In this document: positions 6,626-13,749 of the stretch, one piece after another
How the letters are laid out: each line of letters starts with the position of its first letter
Numbering within the stretch: the first letter of the stretch is position 1
Assembly: GCA_937864375.1 (NCBI GenBank)
Contig: CALMJO010000691.1
Span: 1-21,632 of the forward strand
Length of the DNA stretch: 21,632 bases
Direction of reading: 5' to 3'
DNA from: an uncultured Spirochaetota bacterium
GTDB lineage: Bacteria > Spirochaetota > UBA4802 > UBA5368
Notes under the pieces: generated by a model
Told to the model about the DNA's origin: nothing
What the model saw: the letters and a program-made list of their open reading frames with translations, nothing else
The model's database searches: none
Made by a program: the position numbers and the translations under genes

Positions 6626-7902
6626 CGCGGGGCCTTTTTCCAGGTCTCGGGAGCGCCGGACACCAGGCACAGAGCCAGCGCGTTCATGACGGCGCGGGGA
6701 ATGAATGAGGGCAGTAGCGCGAATTCGCGGTCCTTGGACCCGTCCGGCGAAAATTCAGCGCAGTGACAAAAGTCCCCGGCGGGACCAAGACCGTCGATCG
6801 TGGGAACGGAGTCCCAGACAAGGTTTCCGTCGCTGATCCCGCCCTTCGGGACAGCCGCGAGATCGATGCCGCACGCCTTTGCCGCCATTATCCAGGTTTC
6901 CACGAGCTTCTCCGTTCCCGGATTCTCCGGCCACGCGGGATTGGTTCGCAAAAGCTCCACGGTGGTCGCGCAACTGAAGCTCCCGTCCGGGCTCGAGACC
7001 GAGGAGTACCCGTTATACGAAAGGGCCTGGCCGATTCCCGCCGCGAGGATTTCCGGGTCAAAAGCCCTGAGCTCAATCATCGCGCTGCATTCCTGCGGCA
7101 CCCTGTTGAGTGCGGTTCCCCCGTTGATAGTTCCCACCGTGCAGGTGAGCTCCCTGGCGTAGTCGGTGATAGCGGATAGGCGGGGCAGCAGGTCCGCCAT
7201 CTGCGAAATGGCGCTGGCGCCCCGTGCATGATCGCTCCCTGCGTGGGCGCTTCTTCCCGTGGTCGTCGCGCGGAGTACCGCCCTCCCCTTGCGGGCTCGA
7301 ATCACGGTGGCTGCGCCATCGGACATGTCGCCGCTTTCGAATACCAGGCACGCCCTGCAGGATTGTGAGAGACGCGCTCGCGCGAGCGCGCCAAAGTCGT
7401 CGGATTCGGTTTCCTCGGTCGCGTCAAAGAGGAGAATCCATGTGAAATGGTCGAACAGCAAAGGCGCGCAGGCCTCGAGCGCGTCCAGCATCATGAGCAT
7501 GACCACCGTCCCGCCCTTGATGTCGTTGGAGCCGGGTCCGTATATCCTGTCGCCGGCGATTTTGAACCTGAAATCGTTGCGCTCTTCTTCCGCTTCTGTA
7601 AATACAGTGTCAAGATGAGAAATGCAGCCGACTGATTCATCCGAAGAACCGGAACGCGTGAAAACCCTGTGGTCGCCGCATTCGGGACGGATCGAGGGGA
7701 CCCGTTCATCAAGAAAGCCGCGCTTCGCTAAAAGTGCGGACGTGTAATCCCCCAGCCGGTTGACGCCCTCCCTGTTCAGGGTATGCGAATTGGCTGCAAT
7801 CATTTCCTCAAGCACGCGCAGGTACTTGCTGAAGTCATCCTCCAGGAAACGCGTCATGTCCCGTGCAAGTTCCCGCATCGCGGCATAATCGTTTTTATTC
7901 AT
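6622..7902 (-). CDS. M20-family metallopeptidase (carboxypeptidase G2/ArgE-like)
   Basis: A 426-residue di-zinc amidohydrolase/peptidase with all family ligands in order: His96 in CISHLDTV, Asp98, bridging Asp127 in GPGSNDIKGG, catalytic pair Glu163-Glu164 in ATEETESDD, Glu189 in VFESGD, His220 in GRSAHAGSDHARG (dimerisation domain) and His380 in AGDFCHCAEF. The segment GGISDGN (354-360) is also a family hallmark. Such enzymes release C-terminal glutamate or cleave acylated amino acids and dipeptides; exact substrate is open. No signal peptide is seen, so it is cytoplasmic. The start ATG at 7900-7902 overlaps the permease stop (ATGA), which rejects the longer ORF beginning at 8085. Its position between a permease and an exporter suggests it acts on an imported amino-acid derivative. 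Confidence 0.92.
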   Translation of the reverse strand: MNKNDYAAMRELARDMTRFLEDDFSKYLRVLEEMIAANSHTLNREGVNRLGDYTSALLAKRGFLDERVPSIRPECGDHRVFTRSGSSDESVGCISHLDTVFTEAEEERNDFRFKIAGDRIYGPGSNDIKGGTVVMLMMLDALEACAPLLFDHFTWILLFDATEETESDDFGALARARLSQSCRACLVFESGDMSDGAATVIRARKGRAVLRATTTGRSAHAGSDHARGASAISQMADLLPRLSAITDYARELTCTVGTINGGTALNRVPQECSAMIELRAFDPEILAAGIGQALSYNGYSSVSSPDGSFSCATTVELLRTNPAWPENPGTEKLVETWIMAAKACGIDLAAVPKGGISDGNLVWDSVPTIDGLGPAGDFCHCAEFSPDGSKDREFALLPSFIPRAVMNALALCLVSGAPETWKKAPR

Positions 7903-9326
7903 CGTGAAGCGTCCCCGGAACGTGGAGCAATGAATGAAAAAAGTTCGCGACGATAGTAGTACAAAAGCCCCGACGAAGTCAGCAGAAGGCCAAGCATGGA
8001 GGGAAGAAACGCGGTAACCAGCGTCACTGCGAGATACGCAAGGTGAAACAGGATGATCACGATGACGCTGTAGGGATAGAGCCACGCCTTGTAGGGCCTG
8101 GGCGCATCGGGATATTTTTTTCTAAGAATGAATACCGAGCCGAAGGTCATGATGTTGAAAATGGTCCCCGAGACCGTGAAAAAGTCGATTATGGCTTCGT
8201 ATGAATTTTTCTCCGCGGCGGCGAAGAGAAGCAGGACGGTTGCCCACGCTCCCTGGAACACGAGCGAGTAGTTGGGCGTCTTGTAGCGCGGGTGAATTTC
8301 CGCAAATTTTTTAAAGAACAAACCGTCGGAGGCCATCGCCTGCCATGTGCGCGCCTTGCAGAGGATCTGGGTGCTCACGTTGCCGAACGTGTTCGCCATA
8401 ACGGCCCCGGAGATGAGCATGCCCCCGAGCGCGCCCGCGGCCATCTGCACCGCCTCCACCGCGATCCTGCTTGACTCCCTGAACTGTGATGCGGGCAGCT
8501 GGTAGAGGTAGGCTGAATTGGCGCCCACATAAAGCACGAAGACGCCCGAGATCCCGATGAACAGCGAGAGAGGCAGGTTTCTCCGTGGGTTCCGCACCTC
8601 CTCGGCGACATAGGTAGCTCCCTCCCAGCCGCTGTAGGCGAAGAAGGAATACCGCATCGCGGCGCCAAAGGCAAGGAGCGTTCCCCATGTGAACTCGTCG
8701 GGCCACAGGGGCTGCGAGAAATGGGACATGCTGCCGGGCGCGGTGAAGCACACCCCGATCACCGCCCCAAGCGCCAGTACCTTCACGAAGCTGAAGATGT
8801 CCTGGACGATCCCGCTCAGGAATACGCCAAAGCAGTTCACCAGGGTAAGCGCCCATATGGTCGCGCCGGCGACCGCCACGATGCCCGTGGCGGTAAGGCC
8901 TTCGCCGGTGCTCAGTCTCATGAGATCGCCGGTATGCTCGGCAAAGACGAGGGCGACAGCGGTTATGGATCCCGTTTCCGCCACGAAGAACATCGCCCAT
9001 CCGCGAAGGAAGGCCCAGACCGGGTTGTAGGCGGCGCGCAGGAATACGTAGGGTCCGCCCGACTTGGGTATCATCGCCACGAGCTCCGCGTAGCACATGG
9101 CGCCAAAAATGGTGATGATGCCGCCCACCAGCCACACCAGGCCAAAGAGCCCCGTTGACAGGGTGCACGCCATGATCGTTCCGGGAGTCCGGAAGATCCC
9201 CGAGCCTATGATCCTTCCGATCACGATGGATATTGTTTCGGTAAGGCCGAGCTCCCGCTTGAGCCGGGTGTCCTCGGTGAACAGGGATTCGCTCAGGTTG
9301 CCCGGCGACGGCATCCCTGCTGCCAT
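7899..9326 (-). CDS. APC-family amino acid permease (LAT-like)
   Basis: A 475-residue, roughly 12-helix transporter of the amino acid-polyamine-organocation superfamily. VIGRIIGSGIFRTPG around residues 36-49 is the unwound helix-1 substrate-binding motif (GSGIF). YSGWEGATYVAEE followed by VRNPRRNLP (231-252) is the conserved loop of the L-type/SteT-like branch. It probably takes up or exchanges amino acids at the inner membrane, substrate unknown. The start ATG overlaps the stop of the upstream alpha/beta hydrolase by one nucleotide (TGATG at 9324-9328), and its stop overlaps the M20 start, so translational coupling is likely. An in-frame ATG four codons downstream is an alternative start. 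Confidence 0.93.
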   Translation of the reverse strand: MAAGMPSPGNLSESLFTEDTRLKRELGLTETISIVIGRIIGSGIFRTPGTIMACTLSTGLFGLVWLVGGIITIFGAMCYAELVAMIPKSGGPYVFLRAAYNPVWAFLRGWAMFFVAETGSITAVALVFAEHTGDLMRLSTGEGLTATGIVAVAGATIWALTLVNCFGVFLSGIVQDIFSFVKVLALGAVIGVCFTAPGSMSHFSQPLWPDEFTWGTLLAFGAAMRYSFFAYSGWEGATYVAEEVRNPRRNLPLSLFIGISGVFVLYVGANSAYLYQLPASQFRESSRIAVEAVQMAAGALGGMLISGAVMANTFGNVSTQILCKARTWQAMASDGLFFKKFAEIHPRYKTPNYSLVFQGAWATVLLLFAAAEKNSYEAIIDFFTVSGTIFNIMTFGSVFILRKKYPDAPRPYKAWLYPYSVIVIILFHLAYLAVTLVTAFLPSMLGLLLTSSGLLYYYRRELFSFIAPRSGDASR

Positions 9327-10240
9327 CAGAAGCCGGCTTCCCTGAGGAATGCGCCCACCTGCGCGTCGTATTCGGCCGGGTTGTTCATGTAAGATTCACT
9401 GTGCCCTGCCCCGGGACCCATGTAGAGCTTCTTTTTGCCTCCCGCTGCGTCGAACAGCCGCGTGGCCATCCAGGGGGGAATATAGGCGTCCGCGGCGCCA
9501 TGAATGATCATCACCGGAGCACCGATCCTGGGGATGTCCCGTAACGGCGAGACATCCCCGAAAAACATGCCGCCCCTGAGCTTCGAGACAAGGCTGGCGA
9601 CCGGAACCAGGGGAAACGACGGAAGGCCAAAATCCTTTTTGAGCTGGAACGCGAGCATGGTGGCAAGATCGGTGAAGGACCCGTCGGCGATGACGAAGGC
9701 CGCCCTGGGGTCGGTCGCGGCATATTGAAGAGCGACAGCGGCGCCCATCGATTCCCCGTGGATGCCCACCCTTGTGCCTGGACCGGTTTTGGCCATTACC
9801 CAGTCGACGCATGCCTTCAGATCGTCCTTCTCGTAGTAGCCGAAGGTCACGGTGCTTCCACCGCTCTTTCCGTGGTGCCGATGGTCATACGCCAGGATAT
9901 TGAAGCCGCGCTTGATGAACATGTCTATGTACTTTATTGAGCCCATGAGGGTGAATGTGAAGCCGTGCGAGAAAATCACGGTTTTCCGGGAATCCTTCCG
10001 GGGGAAATAGAGCGCGTGAATTTTGTACCCATGGGGTGATTCCAGGTATACGTCCTCCATGGCAAGCTTTTCAAATGCGTCCCTGCTGAACCGTCCCTTC
10101 TGGATCTCGGTCCTGAACGACTCCTGGTAATCCCACATCCGCGGTTTTATGACCAGCCCGGAAAAATAATACCCCGCCCCGGCCAGCACGAGCGCAGAGA
10201 CAAGGAGCGCTGCTGCAAGAATTCTTAGCGTACGCGACAT
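9326..10240 (-). CDS. alpha/beta hydrolase with N-terminal membrane anchor
   Basis: A 304-residue serine hydrolase of the alpha/beta fold. The N-terminus (residues 6-27) is a single hydrophobic segment, either signal anchor or signal peptide, placing the enzyme outside the inner membrane. SHGF (91-94) is the oxyanion motif, GIHGESMG carries nucleophile Ser164, and the triad is completed by Asp251 in HGAADAYIP and His280 in GAGHSESY. The DHRHHGKSGG turn is typical of the family often annotated as BAAT/DLH-like or 'cephalosporin-C deacetylase/lysophospholipase-like' hydrolases. The start at 10240 is chosen over 10294 because GGAGGA lies 7 nt upstream and the signal anchor then begins at once. 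It is the first gene of the permease/peptidase unit. Confidence 0.9.
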   Translation of the reverse strand: MSRTLRILAAALLVSALVLAGAGYYFSGLVIKPRMWDYQESFRTEIQKGRFSRDAFEKLAMEDVYLESPHGYKIHALYFPRKDSRKTVIFSHGFTFTLMGSIKYIDMFIKRGFNILAYDHRHHGKSGGSTVTFGYYEKDDLKACVDWVMAKTGPGTRVGIHGESMGAAVALQYAATDPRAAFVIADGSFTDLATMLAFQLKKDFGLPSFPLVPVASLVSKLRGGMFFGDVSPLRDIPRIGAPVMIIHGAADAYIPPWMATRLFDAAGGKKKLYMGPGAGHSESYMNNPAEYDAQVGAFLREAGF

Positions 10241-10247
10241 GACAGAG

Positions 10248-10253
10248 TCCTCC
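10248..10253 (-). promoter_or_regulatory. ribosome binding site deciding the hydrolase start
   Basis: GGAGGA on the minus strand ends 7 nt before the ATG at 10238-10240. This strong Shine-Dalgarno site supports the shorter start and makes the 18-codon upstream extension untranslated leader. Confidence 0.75.
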
Positions 10254-10335
10254 GTTGACGGTGACTGAGTAACCCGGGCTTTCACAGAAAGCAATAATTA
10301 TTTTTAATGAATCGATAGTACGGGAGAGGCGCTAT

Positions 10336-10722
10336 TCAGGAGCACGCTGTCTTCTTTAAGAGGATGGACCGGAGGGAGCGGTCAATTTCACGCTCGCCAA
10401 AAGGCTTGGTCACCACCCTGAACTTGCCTGAACGCGCTGCACGATGTCCCATGTGAACGGTATCCGAAAGAAGCATCACGGGAATCTTGTATTTTTCCAT
10501 GACGGCTCTCCCGAATTCATTGCCCCCGGAGACCCCGTCGATCATTTCGTCGATGATCAGGACATCGGGTTTGCGCTGATTGAGCTTCTGGAAGGCTTCC
10601 TCCACCGAGTATGCGCTTTCCACGGATTTATAACCCAGCCGGGCAAGCATTATACACAGGTCGAGCGCTATGATACGCTCGCATTCAGCAACGAGGATTT
10701 GGGCATCGATTGCGGTATACAT
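10336..10722 (-). CDS. stand-alone response-regulator receiver protein
   Basis: At 128 residues this is a single CheY-like receiver domain without an output domain. Asp58 in DVLIIDEMI is the phosphoacceptor, Ser86 in MLLSDT takes the Thr/Ser switch position and Lys106 in VVTKPF is the conserved lysine. The N-terminal acidic pair, normally Glu-Asp or Asp-Asp, reads AECERI, so the second acidic residue (Mg2+ ligand, CheY Asp13) is Cys14 (codon TGC). Phosphorylation may therefore be weak or altered. The N-terminus resembles the receiver domain of the kinase at 12237 (AEDERI). A G-rich stretch (GGGGGG) lies about 12 nt before the ATG. It lies upstream of the hydrolase/permease unit on the same strand, 95 nt away, but separated from the upstream gene by a terminator. 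Confidence 0.88.
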   Translation of the reverse strand: MYTAIDAQILVAECERIIALDLCIMLARLGYKSVESAYSVEEAFQKLNQRKPDVLIIDEMIDGVSGGNEFGRAVMEKYKIPVMLLSDTVHMGHRAARSGKFRVVTKPFGEREIDRSLRSILLKKTACS

Positions 10723-10793
10723 GGTTATTGCCCCCCATTAATAAGTCGGACGGTTGCGGGCATTTCTTGAGCAGTGAATGGGGGATGTGCATG

Positions 10794-10819
10794 AAAAGGG
10801 GCGGCTTTCGCCGCCCCTT
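10794..10819 (-). terminator. Rho-independent terminator of the nitronate monooxygenase gene
   Basis: A perfect 10-bp stem (AAGGGGCGGC at 10796-10805 with GCCGCCCCTT at 10810-10819) encloses a 4-nt loop and, on the minus strand, runs into TTTTC. It lies 25 nt after the stop codon of the flavoprotein gene and separates it from the receiver gene. Confidence 0.9.
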
Positions 10820-10844
10820 GGTAGATTCCGATGCTGATGGGGTA

Positions 10845-11828
10845 TTACAGCATTTTCTGCACGCGCGCGACATCGGCCTGCGCTTCCTTCAGCATGCGAT
10901 CGAGCAGCTCCTTGCAGGTAGGGACGTCCCTTATGAGGCCGATGGACTGACCCACCATCATCGGCGCAACGTCCACGTTTCCGGATTCCCAGGCTTCCTT
11001 GACGCGCTTTCCGGAAATGAGCGGGATGAGGTCCTCGAAGCCGCACTGTTTGGATTCCAGGTCCAGCACCTGCTCAACGGTCTTGTTCCTGAGCGCCCTG
11101 CCCTGCAGTCCAAGCGTCTTGCAGATGAGCGTGGTTTCGTATTCCTGGCGCTTTAGGATCTCCTGCTTTATGTTCTCATGGACCACGCATTCCTTTGTTG
11201 CCATGAAACGGCTTGCCATCATCACACCTTCGGCCCCAAGCGCGAAGGCGGCCGCCATCGTGCGCCCGTCCGCGATCCCGCCCACGGTCACGACCGGGAC
11301 CTTGACCGATTCGACGATGCGCGGAGTGAGCACCATCGTCGTTACGTCGTCGCTGAGCGGGTGACCCCCTTCCTCGATTCCCGCCGCGTAAATTCCGTCA
11401 TACCCGGCCTTTTCCGCGTGGACCGCGTGCCGCACGGATCCAACCTTGTGGAAGAGTCGGACCCCTGCCTTTTTCAGCATGGCCACGTATTCCGGGCCGC
11501 ATGCCTTGTCGATGGGTGAACCAGAAATCTCCAGTCCCGCCACCTTTTCTTCGGCGCACACGCGCAGGTACATCTGGTGGTGCGCTGCCGTGATATGCAC
11601 CGAGGGCAGTATGGTGACGTTCACCATGAAAGGCTTGCTCGTGAGCGAGCGCGTTTTCGCGATGGCGGCGCGAAACTCTTCCTCGGAATCATAGTTGCCG
11701 GCGGTGAGATTGCCCATGCCGCCCGCGTTCGAAATGGCGGCGCAGAGCTCGGGTTTGCAGAGCCACATCATGGCTCCACAGATTATCGGGTACTCAATGC
11801 CGAACATTTCGGTTATTCTTGTCTTCAT
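10845..11828 (-). CDS. nitronate monooxygenase family FMN protein
   Basis: A 327-residue TIM-barrel flavoprotein of the nitronate monooxygenase / 2-nitropropane dioxygenase family, related to FabK enoyl-ACP reductase. Family signs (numbered from the upstream ATG) are AGGMGNLTAG near the N-terminus, GIEEGGHPLSDD with His157 at the catalytic His position, GGIADG (184-189) and GAEGVMMASRF (199-209) for FMN phosphate binding. It would oxidise alkyl nitronates, but many members have unknown substrates, and FabK-like or other FMN activity is possible. Two ATGs lie in tandem (11829-11831 and 11826-11828); GGAGGA at 11833-11838 is only 1 nt from the first but 4 nt from the second, so I choose the second. 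It has its own promoter-like region and terminator and seems monocistronic. Confidence 0.9.
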   Translation of the reverse strand: MKTRITEMFGIEYPIICGAMMWLCKPELCAAISNAGGMGNLTAGNYDSEEEFRAAIAKTRSLTSKPFMVNVTILPSVHITAAHHQMYLRVCAEEKVAGLEISGSPIDKACGPEYVAMLKKAGVRLFHKVGSVRHAVHAEKAGYDGIYAAGIEEGGHPLSDDVTTMVLTPRIVESVKVPVVTVGGIADGRTMAAAFALGAEGVMMASRFMATKECVVHENIKQEILKRQEYETTLICKTLGLQGRALRNKTVEQVLDLESKQCGFEDLIPLISGKRVKEAWESGNVDVAPMMVGQSIGLIRDVPTCKELLDRMLKEAQADVARVQKML

Positions 11829-11853
11829 CATCTCCTCCGGGATTTATAGTAAG

Positions 11854-11882
11854 GTTATAATGTAGTGGCCATGTTTGGTCAG
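11854..11882 (-). promoter_or_regulatory. candidate promoter of the nitronate monooxygenase gene
   Basis: On the minus strand CTGACC (complement of 11877-11882, four of six) is followed after exactly 17 nt by TATAAC (complement of 11854-11859, five of six). The start codon is about 26 nt downstream of the -10 box with the ribosome binding site between, a compact and plausible arrangement. Confidence 0.5.
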
Positions 11883-11887
11883 GCCAC

Positions 11888-11929
11888 GCCGGGCGCGGCT
11901 GCGTACTTGCTGACGTCATTGCGCCCGGC
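11888..11929. repeat. inverted repeat with nested palindrome
   Basis: GCCGGGCGC (11888-11896) and GCGCCCGGC (11921-11929) are perfect 9-bp inverted arms separated by 24 nt. The spacer contains the 8-bp palindrome TGACGTCA (11911-11918). There is no T-run on either side, so it is not a standard terminator. It begins only 6 nt upstream of the candidate -35 box of the flavoprotein gene, which suggests an operator or activator site. Confidence 0.6.
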
Positions 11930-11930
11930 A

Positions 11931-11955
11931 GGTTCAACAGTGCAGCCGGTTCAAC
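11931..11955. repeat. GGTTCAAC direct repeats with 17-bp period
   Basis: GGTTCAAC occurs at 11931-11938 and again at 11948-11955. The start-to-start distance of 17 bp puts the copies on somewhat offset helix faces. They flank the inverted repeat on its promoter-distal side and might be binding sites for a regulator of either divergent gene. Confidence 0.45.
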
Positions 11956-12236
11956 TATAGAAAAAGCCCGGGACGTGTAAAGATAAAATTTGCGTCCCCG
12001 TTTCATGCCGGGTATTTTTGTGAACATAATTCAAGAATGGCATTCCCAGACCAGGGATCATCTCATGGAAAATTTAAAATCAGCAATAAAAGTCTTGAAT
12101 GAACCTCATTTTGAGGATAAGCTTCTTCACGAGCCTGCAGTCTTTATTAGCGGGCGCCTGATCCTGAAATCACGGTACGCATTCAGGTGGCGTATTACAG
12201 GGCTTCCAATACTAGGGGAACAGGTTATTTTGAGGC

Positions 12237-13745
12237 ATGGAACATTCAACAGGTGCATCCAATCCCAGGATAATCATCGCCGAAGATGAGAGGATCATCT
12301 CGACCGACATACATTATTTCCTGGAATCTCACGGCTACGTCATAGTCGCCTCGGTCGAGTCGGGGGAGGATCTCATAAGCAAGTCTATGGAGCTCAAACC
12401 CGACCTCGCGCTTGTCGACATAATGCTTGCGGGCTCGCTTGACGGAATTGAGGCCGCGACGCGTCTTCACGACGAGCTCTCGGTGCCGGTCATTTTCATC
12501 ACTGCCCATTCCGACAACGCGACGATTCAACGCGCGAAATCCAGCAAGCCCTACGGCTATATCATAAAACCGGTCCACCACAACGAGCTTTATTCCACAA
12601 TAGAAATGGCGCGCGCCCGCCGCGAGCTCGAGATTCAGCTCGAGGAGAGCCGCCGGGAACTGCGATTCTCCGAGGACAAGTTTTCCAAGGCATTCATGCA
12701 CAGTCCTGTCGCCATGATAATCACGAATCTTAATTCCGGCCTCATGGTCGACGGGAACAATCGGCTCGTGGAGTTGTCAGGTTATTCGAAAAGTGAGTTG
12801 ATCGGTCACTCAACGCTCGAGCTCAAAATGTGGGCCGACCCTAAAGACCAGGTGTCGTTCATTGAGCGCCTTGAAAGCGATGGGCAGGTTGAAAATCTCG
12901 AGGTGAAACTGCGAGACAAGGCGGGATTCATACACCTGGTTTCAATAAATTCATCGCTCGTATCGATCGGGGAGCAGCTCCACATGGTGACGCAGATGCA
13001 GGACATCACCCAGCGGAAGAACATGGAGGAGGAGCTAATAAAATCGACCAAGTTCGAGGCTGTCGCGATCCTCGCGGGAGGAATCGCGCACGACTTCAAT
13101 AACCTCCTGACCGTCATCTCGGGCAACATCGCGCTCATACGCATGGCGATATCCGGCAACGATGAGGTGAACGAAAGCCTGGGCGAAATGGACAAGGCTT
13201 CGAACATGGCCCGTGACCTGTCCTACCAGCTCCTCAATTTCGCCCGCATATCCAGGCCCGCAATAGACGTGACCTCGGTGGAGGATTTTATCCACGAGGA
13301 CGTCAAGTTTATGGACAGCCATCCCGGCATCAAGGTCTCCATAAACGCCGGCGAGGACATCTGGCAGGTGCGCGCGGACGCAACGCTTCTGCGAAGGGTG
13401 ATGTATCACCTGCTCGCGAACGCGATCGAGGCCATGCCGGGCGGCGGGACCATCCGGGTGGATGCTTCAAACGTACACCTGGACAGCCAGAGCGCCGTCG
13501 CGCTGGCCGAGGGCAATTACGTGAAAATATGCGTTACCGATTCCGGCGTGGGAATCCCCCAGGAAAACATCAAGAAGATTTTCGATCCCTATTTCAGCAC
13601 CAAGACCACCTACACGGAAAAAGGGATGGGTATGGGCCTCTCGCTTGCCTATTCGATCGTGAAGCGCCATCGCGGGCTCATACAGATAGAGTCCACGGTG
13701 GGTGAAGGTACGACCGTCATCATCTACCTTCCGGCAACGCACTGA
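12237..13745 (+). CDS. REC-PAS-histidine kinase signalling protein
   Basis: A 502-residue cytoplasmic sensor kinase with an unusual order: receiver domain first (residues about 11-125; Glu16, Asp17, phosphoacceptor Asp61, Thr89, Lys111), a coiled-coil linker rich in Glu/Arg (127-148), a PAS domain (about 149-265, ending DITQRKNMEEE), a HisKA dimerisation segment with His285 in GGIAHDFNNLL, and a HATPase_c domain with N-box Asn395, G1 DSGVGI (435-440) and G2 GMGMGLS (463-469). It has no membrane segment. The start is fixed because an in-frame TGA lies at 12231-12233; GAGG ends only 1 nt before the ATG, an unusually tight spacing. The N-terminal receiver suggests it works within a phosphorelay, receiving input by phosphotransfer. 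It ends 4 nt from the convergent cupin gene. Confidence 0.94.
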   Translation: MEHSTGASNPRIIIAEDERIISTDIHYFLESHGYVIVASVESGEDLISKSMELKPDLALVDIMLAGSLDGIEAATRLHDELSVPVIFITAHSDNATIQRAKSSKPYGYIIKPVHHNELYSTIEMARARRELEIQLEESRRELRFSEDKFSKAFMHSPVAMIITNLNSGLMVDGNNRLVELSGYSKSELIGHSTLELKMWADPKDQVSFIERLESDGQVENLEVKLRDKAGFIHLVSINSSLVSIGEQLHMVTQMQDITQRKNMEEELIKSTKFEAVAILAGGIAHDFNNLLTVISGNIALIRMAISGNDEVNESLGEMDKASNMARDLSYQLLNFARISRPAIDVTSVEDFIHEDVKFMDSHPGIKVSINAGEDIWQVRADATLLRRVMYHLLANAIEAMPGGGTIRVDASNVHLDSQSAVALAEGNYVKICVTDSGVGIPQENIKKIFDPYFSTKTTYTEKGMGMGLSLAYSIVKRHRGLIQIESTVGEGTTVIIYLPATH

Positions 13746-13749
13746 GCCT

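Larger units (their letters stand above)
11832..12236. other. divergent intergenic region between flavoprotein and sensor kinase
   Basis: This 405-nt gap is flanked by divergent genes. Its left part holds the flavoprotein promoter and, upstream of it, an inverted repeat and two direct repeats (separate entries). Its right part (about 12000-12230) is clearly more AT-rich than the surroundings. A 74-codon plus ORF (12065-12289) with AGGGA 7 nt before its ATG overlaps the kinase start, but its product has no recognisable feature; I leave it uncalled. CCTCATTTTGAGG at 12104-12116 is a small perfect hairpin. No RNA gene is evident. Confidence 0.5.

Noticed and set aside
7903..8085. 61-codon N-terminal extension of the M20 peptidase
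   Set aside because: It would read through the permease gene in another frame; the ATGA overlap at 7899-7902 gives a better start and the family N-terminus fits.
10278..10292. GCTTTC-ACA-GAAAGC hairpin between receiver and hydrolase genes
   Set aside because: The stem is perfect but only 6 bp and no T-run follows on the minus strand, so it is not a convincing terminator of the receiver gene.
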